Notes: generated from the letters alone by a model not told the origin. DNA of 64,000 nucleotides from Bacteroidota bacterium (GCA_016722375.1 JADKJG010000006.1:334001-398000); one strand, 5' to 3'; positions 34,999 to 44,980 are shown, counted from the stretch's first letter. Numbers and translations: made by a program.

Positions 34999-37779
34999 GT
35001 GTCAAGCGGAATCTATACCTTTGAAAATCCGTCTATTCAAATTGACCAATCTGAAATTCGAGATGCGCAATATGCAATTTGGATAAAAGAATATGACAGA
35101 TACTCAATCAGTCAATCAAGGTTTATAAATAATTTTGTTGGTTGTTATTTTAGTGGATTGAGTGAAGAGGCATTAACTCAGGTGTATTCATCTGGGTCAT
35201 TTATACGCAACTGGTTCGAGGGAGTCTCAAACATATTACCGCCTTATTCAACTATGGCTAACACCACGACACAACCCAGTGCCGCAGAAGTGTCTTCTGC
35301 GCTTCAATCATGGGCAGGAGTTCAGCTCGACAATATAAATTTGATAACGATAGGCTCCTCTTCCGGACTTCCGACCGTTTATTCAAATATTTTCAAGAAT
35401 TTAGCAAACGGAATCGTTTCCCGTAATTCGAATCTTAATGTTACGCGAAACTTCTTCTTCAACATCAGTAGCTCTTATCTCGGGTATCTTCCGTTAAGTA
35501 CTACCCTGTTCAATGGCAACGGTATTGCAGCTACCGGTTCGTACCGCGACGGCTGGGCATTTAATCGGTGGATGTATGAAGAAGGGTTTGCTGGTTATCT
35601 TACCAATAATGCGGGTCCTCCTACTTTTGTCAATTGCTTTCAAGGTATAGGAGCCGATAACATGACTATAGAGGCAATTGTCAATAAAATGTATAACACC
35701 GGAACCGGTGTTCGACTTAGCAATTCAAGAAACGGGAGTGTACGTTTGTGGGATAATAGGATTCGCGCTTCCACAGGTATTATATCTACGCAGAATAGCC
35801 CTGGGCTTATTGCAATTCAGCAAAACAGAATTGAGGTGGCAGGGACCGGTATCGGATGGCTCGGAGGACACCGGAGCGGTATTACTTTATGGGATTATCC
35901 CATCTATTCACCTTCACTTCCAACCGCTTCTATCATGGAGAACTTTATAACACTCAACAATTTTGCACATGCAGACGTTTCGCTTAATTCTGTCCATCGG
36001 GCCAGATGCCTCAACAATACCGTTGAAATGAATGTCCCGGATTTTAATTATTTCGGGTTGGAGTATAACGCCTGTACCGACTTGACCGATGCTTATAATT
36101 ATATTTATTCAACAGGAACAGATGTGCATTTTTTGAATGCTGACTTACCTGTAGGGATCCATTCTCATTATACCTTCGGTTCACGCAATCTGACTCTGCA
36201 CCAGTGCAACAGCGTTAAAGACATCAATATAGGAATGAGGTTTTCGATGTTTAATAATAGTGCCGATATAACAGGTAACCTGTTTAATTATGACAGAGAC
36301 CAACTTATGGCGGATGGGGGTAGTAATGTAGGTTTGTTTATTGACCAAGATGCCAGTTTAGATCCTCAACCATTTATGGCGAATTTATGGCATAATCAAA
36401 ATGATTATGGCGTCAATGGTGCTCGATGTAATGGACCTTTAGTTAGATTTGATGTTGGTAACAATGACGTAAATCTGATGCCTCCCGATGTATTTCCTCT
36501 ATTCGGATTCTTTTTTGGTCCGCAAAATCACACTGATGACAACCCATGTGAAGAAGAGCAGATGCATGGTAAAAGAGAGGCCCTCAGCCAGTATGACAAT
36601 AAGGTGATCGAGGATAGTATTCATTATAACCGCTTCGATGAAGAAATGAAATGGCAGAGCGGGAAATTGGTATATCAGAAATTAAGAGAATCTCCTTCAC
36701 TCATTGATAGCGCTGTTAATGGTTGGCAGTTTTATAACGAAAAGGAAGTCGGTGTAACTGGTATGTTGGCACGTATGGATGAACTGATTAGTGTGGCATT
36801 GACACCTGACAGTGTGATGCTAGAACAATTGATGGCCTTGCAGGACAGCATTGGTGCATTTTTGATGGTGATGCGGCAATCAGACAGCACCAGAACCCGC
36901 TTAGCACGCGGGGCGCTTTATGAAGCGGATAGCATTGCAAACGAGGAGCTGATGGCGCTATATGGGTGGGTGTGGCCATATACGGAAGGTGCTCCTAATA
37001 TGGACAGCCTGCTTCTAGATTCTTTGATGTCATATTTAATCAGCGATACAAGTACGCCCGAGGCCCCAGATACAACAGCACTAAGCCTGCTGAACAGCCA
37101 AATTTATTTTGCTGATTCGCTGATTTGGGCTTATACCCATAGCTATGACAGTATAAAACACGTAATGGATAGCACCCGTAATGGAAAAATTCTTGAGGCA
37201 TTGGACAGCAATGAAGCTATTACACCAACCATGCCCATCGAGGCGGGCTATAAGGATGTCAATACCATTTACCTGAACACCCTGGCAAGAGATAATAACG
37301 CTTTTGACAGTACGCAATTGACCCGGCTCCGTCAATTAGCATCCCGCTGCCCAATGAGGGGAGGCGAGGCGGTGTTCCGCGCGCGAGCTATGCTGGCTTT
37401 AGTAGTAGATACATTCTATGATGACGATGCAATTTGTGCTACCGATACGCTGGCTTATAGCGGAAAGAAGGGGAAAGAGGAGCCTGAAAAACAACAGCCG
37501 TTAGCGAATGAAAAGGATGCGGAAGAAGAATTGAAAGTAGCCTTGTATCCTAATCCAGCGATGGACTTCGCTTTTATTCAACTGAACAAGGAAGTGTCGC
37601 CGTTACAGCTAAAAATAACAGATGCAGTAGGTAAAGAAGTATTTAATGAGCGAATTACTACCTCGAATGGCAGATATAAAATAAACACTTCATCATTTAA
37701 CAGTGGAATATACTTAATAGGATTATACAGTTCCGAAGGCAAAGCATATAGCGGCAAACTAAGTATCTTTATGAAATGA
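34999..37779 (+). CDS. T9SS-exported beta-helix protein, C-terminal part of a larger gene
   Basis: A 926-aa frame (open upstream to 34924, reading LLEACDDNLWRGIELQEG, a common lead-in to right-handed beta-helices). Residues ~1-520 are beta-helix-like (SIQIDQSEIRDAQYAIW, NIFKNLANGIVSRNSNLNVT). Residues ~530-830 are helical and acidic. The last ~80 residues are a T9SS type A sorting domain (LYPNPAMDFAFIQL... NSGIYLIGLYSSEGKAYSGKL). It most likely continues the gene at 32198 after a frameshift or small deletion between 34924 and 34951. Predicted cell-surface or secreted adhesin-like protein; its ligand is unknown. Confidence 0.75.
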   Translation: MSSGIYTFENPSIQIDQSEIRDAQYAIWIKEYDRYSISQSRFINNFVGCYFSGLSEEALTQVYSSGSFIRNWFEGVSNILPPYSTMANTTTQPSAAEVSSALQSWAGVQLDNINLITIGSSSGLPTVYSNIFKNLANGIVSRNSNLNVTRNFFFNISSSYLGYLPLSTTLFNGNGIAATGSYRDGWAFNRWMYEEGFAGYLTNNAGPPTFVNCFQGIGADNMTIEAIVNKMYNTGTGVRLSNSRNGSVRLWDNRIRASTGIISTQNSPGLIAIQQNRIEVAGTGIGWLGGHRSGITLWDYPIYSPSLPTASIMENFITLNNFAHADVSLNSVHRARCLNNTVEMNVPDFNYFGLEYNACTDLTDAYNYIYSTGTDVHFLNADLPVGIHSHYTFGSRNLTLHQCNSVKDINIGMRFSMFNNSADITGNLFNYDRDQLMADGGSNVGLFIDQDASLDPQPFMANLWHNQNDYGVNGARCNGPLVRFDVGNNDVNLMPPDVFPLFGFFFGPQNHTDDNPCEEEQMHGKREALSQYDNKVIEDSIHYNRFDEEMKWQSGKLVYQKLRESPSLIDSAVNGWQFYNEKEVGVTGMLARMDELISVALTPDSVMLEQLMALQDSIGAFLMVMRQSDSTRTRLARGALYEADSIANEELMALYGWVWPYTEGAPNMDSLLLDSLMSYLISDTSTPEAPDTTALSLLNSQIYFADSLIWAYTHSYDSIKHVMDSTRNGKILEALDSNEAITPTMPIEAGYKDVNTIYLNTLARDNNAFDSTQLTRLRQLASRCPMRGGEAVFRARAMLALVVDTFYDDDAICATDTLAYSGKKGKEEPEKQQPLANEKDAEEELKVALYPNPAMDFAFIQLNKEVSPLQLKITDAVGKEVFNERITTSNGRYKINTSSFNSGIYLIGLYSSEGKAYSGKLSIFMK

Positions 37780-39344
37780 TAATTGCAAAACGGTACTTCA
37801 TCTTTGTCCTTTGTTTTTGTTTTTTACTCTTTGAGACAGGAGCCCAGAAGCATGACTATATTTGGCTAAGTGGTTATGATGCATATCCACATCCTGTTTA
37901 TAATGAATTGGACAGTTTTTATTGGGCTACAACTGTCTTGAATTTTAATCATGAACCGGTAAGCGTTAATATTGATTCTGTATCAATGAGTTTTGACAGA
38001 ACCAATACAAGCTATGCAGACAATGACGGGGCTTTATTATTTTATACCAACGGAATATTTATTGCCAATGCGTTGAATGATACCATAGAAAATAGTGACA
38101 GTTTGAATGCTGGTTGGTTCCAGTATATATGGGATCCGACCGTTCAGAATATGGGGTATAGAAACGAACAGGGGATATTAGCTTTTCAGGACTTAGTAAA
38201 TCCGAACAACTATTATCTAATTCATTCCTTTAATGACAAGGTGTTATTTCCCGCTGGGGTTTATACACGCAATATCCTAGTTACATATCTGGATATGACA
38301 GCTAATAACGGTCATGGGAAAGTACTTTATAAGAACCAAGAGATACTAAACAATAATCTTGGCTCGGCGTTAGCCGCTACCAGACATGGTAACGGAGAGT
38401 ACTGGTGGATTTTAGTACAGAAGCGCAACTCAAATTGTTATTATCGGATACTGATAGATGAGAGGGGACCTCATATTTATTCTGATTCTATTTGTTTGGG
38501 TTCTGTTGTTAATGACAATGATTATGGGGCCGCGTGTTTTTCGCCAGACGGCAGTAAGTATGTTTATATGAGCTATTACACCGGTATCAATATTTATGAT
38601 TTCGACCGGTGTAGCGGCTTATTAAGTAATCCAGTAAATATTTCCTTACCGGTTTTAGTAGATTCGGGCTGGGCCGTCAGAGGTGTTGCTATATCGCCTA
38701 ATAGTCATTATTTATATGCATCGCTTACAAAACATCTATATCAATTTGACTTATGGGATGCAGACATTGCTTCCAGTATAGACACAATTGGAGTTTACGA
38801 TGGCTATCATTTACCTCGCTTCAATGTTCTGCAAAGTCTTTTCCATGCTGCTCAAATTGCTCCTGATGGTAAAATATATATCAGTTGCGGCAACAGTATG
38901 CAGTTTTACCATGTTATCAATGATCCTGATAGGAAAGGGGATTCGTGCCATTTTGTCCAGCGAGGGCTAACATTACCAAGCCAGAGTTTGGGTGTTCCAA
39001 GTTTTCCTAATTACCGGCTAGGGAAATTGGCGGGGAGTGAATGTGATACAATTACCGGTTTGAGTGAAATGGGAAGAACAGAAAAAGAAAACGTGCTGAG
39101 AGTATTTCCAAATCCAGCAACAACAGATGTTACTGTTGATTATGGTTTTACTGATTGGAGTAAATCTGGAAATGTAACAATGGATGTAACGAATGAGTTA
39201 GGGCAGATAGTTTGGCAGCAAAGGTTGCCACAATATAGCGGGTTTCAAAGGGTAAATGTTTCTTCTTACCCTTCGGGCATCTACATTACTTATATCAAAC
39301 GCAACAACCAAATCATTGCCACAGCCAAGTTTGCGAAGCAGTAA
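37776..39344 (+). CDS. Secreted beta-propeller-like protein with T9SS sorting domain
   Basis: The 522-aa protein starts with a signal peptide (YFIFVLCFCFLLFETGAQ). It carries propeller-like repeats (AACFSPDGSKYVYMSYYTGINIYDFDRC, VAISPNSHYLYASL, AAQIAPDGKIYISCG). It ends with a type A sorting domain (VFPNPATTDVTVDYGF... YPSGIYITYIKRNNQIIATAKF). Its ATG overlaps the stop of the preceding gene (ATGA), so the two are co-translated. Similar proteins are common surface proteins of Bacteroidota; the ligand is unknown. Confidence 0.85.
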   Translation: MIIAKRYFIFVLCFCFLLFETGAQKHDYIWLSGYDAYPHPVYNELDSFYWATTVLNFNHEPVSVNIDSVSMSFDRTNTSYADNDGALLFYTNGIFIANALNDTIENSDSLNAGWFQYIWDPTVQNMGYRNEQGILAFQDLVNPNNYYLIHSFNDKVLFPAGVYTRNILVTYLDMTANNGHGKVLYKNQEILNNNLGSALAATRHGNGEYWWILVQKRNSNCYYRILIDERGPHIYSDSICLGSVVNDNDYGAACFSPDGSKYVYMSYYTGINIYDFDRCSGLLSNPVNISLPVLVDSGWAVRGVAISPNSHYLYASLTKHLYQFDLWDADIASSIDTIGVYDGYHLPRFNVLQSLFHAAQIAPDGKIYISCGNSMQFYHVINDPDRKGDSCHFVQRGLTLPSQSLGVPSFPNYRLGKLAGSECDTITGLSEMGRTEKENVLRVFPNPATTDVTVDYGFTDWSKSGNVTMDVTNELGQIVWQQRLPQYSGFQRVNVSSYPSGIYITYIKRNNQIIATAKFAKQ

Positions 39345-39395
39345 CCATAATGTTACCCCCTCTCACACCACACACTATACTTGCGTCCAAAAAAC

Positions 39396-39872
39396 ATGGA
39401 CACCATCGAATTCATCCGCCGTTATCCGGTGTATCTGGCCCAACTCGAAAGAGTGGTGAAGCCGGAATACCACGTTATCATAACAACCCTTAGAGACATT
39501 GACCCTCATGACATTATTAAGCCACAGCACTACTTTAACAGCGAGGCAGAGGCAATTGGCCTTGTCTTCACCCTATTCCAGAAGAAATTAAATTCTCTAC
39601 CTGACACGGGCAAAGATTCAAATGCAGAACTACAAACCCAGATTGACACGGCCAAGAATATTCTTTCTGAAAATGGCATACAATCAACTGGCTTGTGGTG
39701 TATTGAGGATATAATAGACAAAGCAAAAGAGATGAAAATACAGTGCGGCAAGAAAGACGCTCAAACGATACTGACTAGGATAGAAAATGAATTTGATGCC
39801 GAGTTCGGAATAAACTGGCAAACGATAGCGGACGGCATACGCGAGTATTTCCAAGAAAAGAATGAAAAGTGA
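39396..39872 (+). CDS. Hypothetical protein
   Basis: The 158-aa soluble protein (start MDTIEFIRRYPVYL; an upstream TTG at 39381 is less likely). It is helical, with CGKKDAQTILTRIENEFDAEFG near the C-terminus, and no family was recognised. Its stop overlaps the GTG start of the next gene (GTGA), so the pair is translationally coupled. It is the first gene of the accessory region that follows the secreted-protein block. Confidence 0.65.
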   Translation: MDTIEFIRRYPVYLAQLERVVKPEYHVIITTLRDIDPHDIIKPQHYFNSEAEAIGLVFTLFQKKLNSLPDTGKDSNAELQTQIDTAKNILSENGIQSTGLWCIEDIIDKAKEMKIQCGKKDAQTILTRIENEFDAEFGINWQTIADGIREYFQEKNEK

Positions 39873-40420
39873 AACCAAGTAAACATACCATCATGTTATT
39901 GCCGCTTTCATCAACGGATAACTTCTGCATTGTATCGGCCTATCTTCACGAAAAGACTGCCGAAGTGAACCAGTTATCCCATTCACAACTAAAGACAAAG
40001 CTGATAAATCTCGGTTATGGATTCATTGAACTGCGTAGCAACTATAACTATTTCCATAACGGAATACAGAATCAATCTACTGATAAATTCTTGTTCATTC
40101 GGAAGGCCAATCTTCATGACATGATGCTACTTGCTGAGAAATACGGCCAATCATGTGTGCTATATAAAAGAGAAGAAGTATTGGAAGTTTTGGATTCCAG
40201 GGTAGGCCGGGTGTTGTCCATTTTTGTATTTAGAAACGGAAATGTTAGTGATGATTTTAAGACAGCGTATACAGATTACCTGACAAATAGAAATAAGTTC
40301 AACGATTCGGTAGACCTCACCTCACTCGAAAAACTGCATATTCCGACAAGTTTAGAATCCATGCTAAGGTTAAAGAACAAACAGGGATTGGCCACAGCAG
40401 AGTGGATTGAATTGTTCTGA
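39869..40420 (+). CDS. Hypothetical protein
   Basis: The 183-aa protein begins at GTG 39869 (coupled) or ATG 39893. It contains LINLGYGFIELRSNYNYF, LFIRKANLHDMMLLAEKYGQSCVLYKREEV and a terminal KQGLATAEWIELF. The middle resembles the small alpha/beta domains of phage and plasmid accessory proteins, but no family is claimed. It lies 29 bases before the next gene. Confidence 0.6.
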   Translation: MKPSKHTIMLLPLSSTDNFCIVSAYLHEKTAEVNQLSHSQLKTKLINLGYGFIELRSNYNYFHNGIQNQSTDKFLFIRKANLHDMMLLAEKYGQSCVLYKREEVLEVLDSRVGRVLSIFVFRNGNVSDDFKTAYTDYLTNRNKFNDSVDLTSLEKLHIPTSLESMLRLKNKQGLATAEWIELF

Positions 40421-40449
40421 GGTAAGATAAATAGATAAAACCTACACAC

Positions 40450-41016
40450 ATGGAAATAGCAATACAAAAAAATGAGAACGGCTGGTCTGTTTATGTTGAA
40501 GGAATATCGTGGAATGCCATCACAGCGAACTTTATTGAAGAGGCCGTGAATGTTTATGTTCTCACCTTTATTACTAATGGGAGGTACACTAGTTTTGATG
40601 ACCGTGTCAAACAGCAGGACAACAAACTCACTTTCTGTAAAGAAAATATGCGGGTGGAAGAATTGTTGAATCGTTTATCTGATATGGAACTAGACGAACC
40701 GAACGATGCAAGGTTCGGGAACAAGAAGTTTTTTGTGAATCGGCTCTTCACCGACGCCTATGTGCTGACTTTTTGGGAAAGAAAGGAAGTAGAAAAGTTC
40801 ATCCTCGATATTTCCGAGTGCTACCTAAACGAAATAAAGCAATCCATTAAGGCCGGCAGACCGTATTCTACCATCGGGGTAACCGAGGATTTAGTTGGGT
40901 CACCTAATTTCGATCGCTTTTTGGACAAACGGTACAACCGTTGGCACGACCTGGTTGTAAGGGAATTTGAAGAAGGGGTCAAAAACGGGACTATTTTCTG
41001 TCCGGGATGCAAGTAA
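40450..41016 (+). CDS. Hypothetical protein
   Basis: The 188-aa soluble protein starts MEIAIQKNENGWSVYVEG and ends in NGTIFCPGCK, a CxxC tail that might bind a metal. It is acidic and mixed alpha/beta. It is not recognised; probably the third gene of a small operon with the two preceding genes. Confidence 0.6.
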   Translation: MEIAIQKNENGWSVYVEGISWNAITANFIEEAVNVYVLTFITNGRYTSFDDRVKQQDNKLTFCKENMRVEELLNRLSDMELDEPNDARFGNKKFFVNRLFTDAYVLTFWERKEVEKFILDISECYLNEIKQSIKAGRPYSTIGVTEDLVGSPNFDRFLDKRYNRWHDLVVREFEEGVKNGTIFCPGCK

Positions 41017-41362
41017 GCCTGTACCGATGCTGACCATTCACTTCCTTTAGCTCTTCTTTTCGCTCCTAGACTCACTTATTGACCAAAGCAATAAAATAGC
41101 TTGATGGTTTATTAGTGTGTCCCAGGAGTCGCCTAATGAGTCCGTTGTAAAAATATCTTCTAGCATTTTTTAGCAAGCGGTGGAAGGTTACTGCTTGGAA
41201 ATGGAAGTGATGCCGCTCACGCTGGCCACCTGAATTCTTCCGAGGCTTTTTTAAGGAGACCGGTAAAAGTCAAAATGTTATAAATGCGAGAATCTTCTTT
41301 CACAGTTCATTTCGTTCAAACACCATTTGTTTAGTATCAAGAATTAACTTGCACTTAATTCT
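41017..41362. other. 346-bp intergenic region
   Basis: No gene or RNA was recognised. It contains CGCCTAATGAGTCCGTTG (41130-41147), which recurs with one change at 42869-42886. AT-rich promoter-like sequence follows before the next start at 41363. Confidence 0.5.
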
Positions 41363-41935
41363 ATGGAGCAGGTTAAAGACATACAAATATTCTATTTCCA
41401 CGGTTTAAACAGTGGAGAACAATCTTCTGCATTTAAACACATAAAGGAAGTATTTCCTAATACACAACTATTGAAGTATAACTTCATTGTATACGAAAAG
41501 GCATACAAAGAGATTGAATCATTTCTGCGGAATCAAACGCTGGATAATCTCAATACTGTTTTCATCGGTTCGGGTCTGGGTGGCTATTGGGCGAATTTGT
41601 TTTGCTCTGTCTTTGGCATTCAAACTATTCTTATCAATCCCTCACTTCGACCAAGGAAAAACTTGCTGAAATATACCAATGAGGATTTTATTTGTGAAGC
41701 AAGAGCTTACCTATTCACAGCAGAGCCCGCGAAAGCATATAAAGAACATCCGATTAGAATCTATCCAAGAGCAGTATTCATCGGATTACTGGATAATGTG
41801 GTAAACTATCATGAGACTGAAAAAGTGCTCGGAAACATTGCCAAGTTCATATATCTGCCTGATGAAGGGCATCGGCTAAAGAATCTGCAACCGGTTCTCG
41901 ATATGATACCAAGGCTGGTTAATACTTTCTTATGA
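41363..41935 (+). CDS. YqiA/UPF0227-type alpha/beta hydrolase, nucleophile Ser replaced by Gly
   Basis: The 190-aa protein has the family start FYFHGLNSG (residues 10-18), the nucleophile-elbow region FIGSGLGGYWANLF (67-80), the acid in FIGLLDNVVNY and the base in PDEGHRL. In relatives the elbow reads G-S-S-L-G-G. Here the G-x-S-x-G serine is Gly71, so either the enzyme is inactive or the sequence has a one-base change (AGT to GGT). Relatives are esterases of small size. Stands alone on the plus strand. Confidence 0.72.
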   Translation: MEQVKDIQIFYFHGLNSGEQSSAFKHIKEVFPNTQLLKYNFIVYEKAYKEIESFLRNQTLDNLNTVFIGSGLGGYWANLFCSVFGIQTILINPSLRPRKNLLKYTNEDFICEARAYLFTAEPAKAYKEHPIRIYPRAVFIGLLDNVVNYHETEKVLGNIAKFIYLPDEGHRLKNLQPVLDMIPRLVNTFL

Positions 41936-42154
41936 TAACGAAAATTCATTTTGTTCATTTCAGTCGACCCTCGATTTGAGATAAGTCTGGTACGTAATAC
42001 TGATATAGAAGGGCGGGTGAAGATTCATCGACGTTTCCCTATCCAATCGCTAAAATTCGCAAGCGAAAGGAACGTTTTCCATCACAGATTTTTCCTTTTC
42101 CACGGTTTCCCGCACTCTCGTGTTGTCATTATTTTCTAAACAAAAAAACACAAC

Positions 42155-42757
42155 ATGAAACTGGAAACAGCAGTAAAGAAGGTTGCAGAATTCCTTGCAA
42201 GCAATCCTGGCTCTACAAAAGAGGCCATAGGTAAAGCCACCAAAGTTAATGGTATCGAATTGACCAATGTTATAAAGCGCTTGCGAAAAGAAGAGCGGCT
42301 GGTCGAAGAATATCCTGATGGTGAAGTGCCTGCCTTCTCTATCAAAAATGAAGAGCAGACAGAACCGGTCTCGAATGAAACCGAAATACCTGTTGAAGAT
42401 GAACAGCTACCTGCTAAGAAAGGCCGCAACAATGACAAGTATCAGTTTAACGGTAACAGTTATGGTAAGGGGCCTTTAGTAAGAGAAGTTGTCAGACAAT
42501 ATGTGGCCGGTCGGAAAGTAACATTGAAACAACTGAGGGAAGCATTTCCTGATGAACTATTGAACCGGTTTGGCATCTTTCAGGAAGAATCCAAAGCGAA
42601 AGAACTGAGCGGTGCACGCGACCGCTACTTTTTCAAAGACGAACATCACATCCAACTTGGTGATAAAAAGATAGTCGTAGTCTGTAATCAATTAACTGCT
42701 CAGAACATCCAACCTTTCCTGAAGACAGCCAAAGCCCTCGGATTTAAAATCAAATAA
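42155..42757 (+). CDS. Winged-helix-like DNA-binding protein of unknown function
   Basis: The 200-aa protein has an N-terminal winged-HTH-like segment (AEFLASNPGSTKEAIGKATKVNG then ELTNVIKRLRKEERLV), an acidic proline-containing linker (~65-88), and a C-terminal domain. That domain has VTLKQLREAFPDELLNRFG, RDRYFFKDEHHIQLGD and KIVVVCNQLTAQN. The C-terminal half resembles domains found beside restriction and mobile genes in Bacteroidota, but I cannot name it. A strong terminator follows. Confidence 0.6.
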   Translation: MKLETAVKKVAEFLASNPGSTKEAIGKATKVNGIELTNVIKRLRKEERLVEEYPDGEVPAFSIKNEEQTEPVSNETEIPVEDEQLPAKKGRNNDKYQFNGNSYGKGPLVREVVRQYVAGRKVTLKQLREAFPDELLNRFGIFQEESKAKELSGARDRYFFKDEHHIQLGDKKIVVVCNQLTAQNIQPFLKTAKALGFKIK

Positions 42758-42792
42758 TCAACTCTCTTTTTTGTTGTCTCTCTATGGTTGAG

Positions 42793-42825
42793 AAACGGAC
42801 GCTCCAAAGGCGTCCGTTTTCTTTT
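42793..42825 (+). terminator. Rho-independent terminator
   Basis: AAACGGACGC (42793-42802) pairs perfectly with GCGTCCGTTT (42810-42819) across the 7-base loop TCCAAAG. It is followed by TCTTTT, 35 bases after the stop of the winged-helix gene. Confidence 0.85.
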
Positions 42826-42978
42826 ATAGTAGTTCTGCTCAGTTTGATGACCAGACGTCAACCGTGGGCGCCTAATGCGTCCGTTGGCGCCACTTTTGTC
42901 TTTAGTGACGAATTGGTTCTGTGTTACTCAATAATATTTTCGTGAAGGCCGAAACAAGTTCAAGCACCAAGCATCTGC

Positions 42979-43257
42979 CTACTCTTCCGGCATCTTGTAG
43001 TCAGGCCATCTCTTTTTATATTCGATAATGAAGTCCCGGATGCGGGCACACCTGATATAAGACTCCGTCCTCTCAAAGTATCCCAAAAGGAGATCAAACA
43101 CCTCAAGTCCGACACCATCAGCGTCGCCATCCGGTTCAAACAGGAGGAGGCCATACGTCGAGATGTTCTCGTACAACGTTGTCACAGCAGGCTCTATTTC
43201 TGCATCACTCAATTCTGGTTCGAGATTTTTCAGTCGACTCTGTTCTTTCATGGGCAC
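42979..43257 (-). CDS. Small hypothetical protein
   Basis: The 92-aa acidic helical protein starts MPMKEQSRLKNLEPEL (or at the second Met). It contains TLYENISTYGLLLFEPDGDADGVG and FERTESYIRCARIRDFI. Not recognised. It is divergent from the DUF3846 gene, about 110 bases away. Confidence 0.5.
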   Translation of the reverse strand: MPMKEQSRLKNLEPELSDAEIEPAVTTLYENISTYGLLLFEPDGDADGVGLEVFDLLLGYFERTESYIRCARIRDFIIEYKKRWPDYKMPEE

Positions 43258-43367
43258 AAATTTAATTGAATACCGTCTAAGGATAAGTTATTACGCTACC
43301 CCCTGTCGTGGTATTCTTCTACACTCGCTGTGACCGGCATTTATAAATCCGTGCCGGACTTGAACTT

Positions 43368-43694
43368 ATGTCAGATAGCAACAGACCAAACAATGAACAA
43401 ACGTATTTACCCGCACTCCTATATAGGACTGATTTATCGGTGACACGGATAAAACCAGCTAACGGACGATACTTCACCCTCGAAGAGATGCAGCGTGCTG
43501 TGGGTGGGCGGATTGAGATTATACCATTGGACAGAGACGGTTTAGATGACCGGGTGCTGGTGGTAGATGAAGAAGGCAAGCTGATTAGCTTGCCGTTGAA
43601 TGTTCTCGCCACACTAGAATGGATTAGATATTACGGGGAGACAGACTTCGTAGCTGGTGATGCCATCATCTGTCACCCTGAGCTAATCAGGTGA
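43368..43694 (+). CDS. DUF3846-domain protein
   Basis: The 108-aa protein has the DUF3846 core: a substrate-like strand VTRIKPANGRYFTLEEMQRAVGG, then IEIIPL, VLVVDEEGKL and LPLNVLATLEW. The family is common on phages, plasmids and conjugative elements, with unknown function. It supports the view that 39-64 kb is accessory DNA. Confidence 0.75.
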   Translation: MSDSNRPNNEQTYLPALLYRTDLSVTRIKPANGRYFTLEEMQRAVGGRIEIIPLDRDGLDDRVLVVDEEGKLISLPLNVLATLEWIRYYGETDFVAGDAIICHPELIR

Positions 43695-43966
43695 CCTGGC
43701 ACCAAGAAAGCATGAAGATTGAATGGTACAGAATTGAGTGAATAGTGAGAGACGTTGCTTAAAAGAATTCTACAGCTTTCAGATATTTCATGCGAAGTAA
43801 CTTATGTTCAAACGAACACAGGTTGAAACCGATCACCCACCCGAGCACCTGTACCTCGCTTTCATGAGCTAGACTTATCTAATTGGTTTGTGATCCATCT
43901 GAGTAGGGCGTATTTTACTTTCTTTGACTTTACGTCTAGGTCTATTACATTTATACTCCACTTAGC

Positions 43967-44980
43967 ATGAGTCATAAAGTCAGTGCCATTCTGTTTGCAA
44001 CCGAGGAAGCTCTTCATGACTTCGACCGATTTACCGATGCGGATATTGCCTGTGAACTTTTCCAGCTTTTTGAATATCGTATGCTGGAAGAAACTGGTCT
44101 TCTGGAACAAGAAAAAAAATATGCAGACTTTAATGATGAATTCGATCTGAGAGAAAGAGAATTGGTTAAGCTGTCAGAACTGATTGAGAAGTTGAACTAT
44201 GATAGTACACGAATGCTTCAGGAAATAATTTTTCTCTACAATGCCACCACCGTTGGTTATTTTAAAGAGGTAGTACAACTTCTAACCAATTACATTAGGC
44301 GATTGGAGGGGTTAGGTGCTAACGAAGAAATTTTATTCAACGAAATTAAGAGGAAGGCGAATGAAAAAATAGCAATCAGGTATAGAAGGGGAAGAAAAGA
44401 GGAAATAAAATATGAAATAATCCCTGATAAACCATTCCTTAAGTTTGATGAATCTATTTTAATCGACTACGTGGAATTCCTCAAGCAGCAAGTTGATCGC
44501 TTCAAAGAGTATATTTCACAATACCTTAACCGATCGCCAAAGGTTCGGTCAAAGAATATTCCACAAAGTAGTGAGGCAAAGTCAATAGGATTTACTTTAG
44601 ATGAAATAGAACAGGTATTTAGAAAAGATATGTTCGATAAGTTTGTGGAAATTTGTAATCGATATACAACACCTATTATTGAAAGTGAAAAATTGGTTAG
44701 AGAGGCCCTAATTGAATTAGAAGATTCAAATTATGTCTGGATAGGGTTGAGGATAGGTAAGAAGACAAATGATATAGGAGATAGAATTATTGTCGTTGAA
44801 TCCCTCGGACATTTTATCCATACGCTTATTGAAAAGCAATACATACGAAAGGGTATACCCAAAAGGAAACTGGCAAGAATATTTATATCGCATTTCCATA
44901 TTAAAGCCGCACCCAAGTATTTAGCCCAAGAGATACTGCTGCAAGAACGATTCCATCCTTTTTTCTCAGACATAAATTAG
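43967..44980 (+). CDS. Hypothetical protein
   Basis: The 337-aa soluble, mostly helical protein. The N-terminus (ATEEALHDFDRFTDADIACELFQ) is followed by coiled-coil-like acidic helices (~50-200), and then a basic C-terminal region (KGIPKRKLARIFISHFHIKAA) that may bind nucleic acid. No domain is recognised with confidence. It is monocistronic: 272 bases without genes lie upstream and about 175 downstream. A CTGCCAA/TTGGCAG hairpin (45021-45042) follows. Confidence 0.6.
   Translation: MSHKVSAILFATEEALHDFDRFTDADIACELFQLFEYRMLEETGLLEQEKKYADFNDEFDLRERELVKLSELIEKLNYDSTRMLQEIIFLYNATTVGYFKEVVQLLTNYIRRLEGLGANEEILFNEIKRKANEKIAIRYRRGRKEEIKYEIIPDKPFLKFDESILIDYVEFLKQQVDRFKEYISQYLNRSPKVRSKNIPQSSEAKSIGFTLDEIEQVFRKDMFDKFVEICNRYTTPIIESEKLVREALIELEDSNYVWIGLRIGKKTNDIGDRIIVVESLGHFIHTLIEKQYIRKGIPKRKLARIFISHFHIKAAPKYLAQEILLQERFHPFFSDIN

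Noticed and set aside
43967..44980. RteC-like conjugation regulator
   Set aside because: Only a vague resemblance in length and helical content; no motif supports it.
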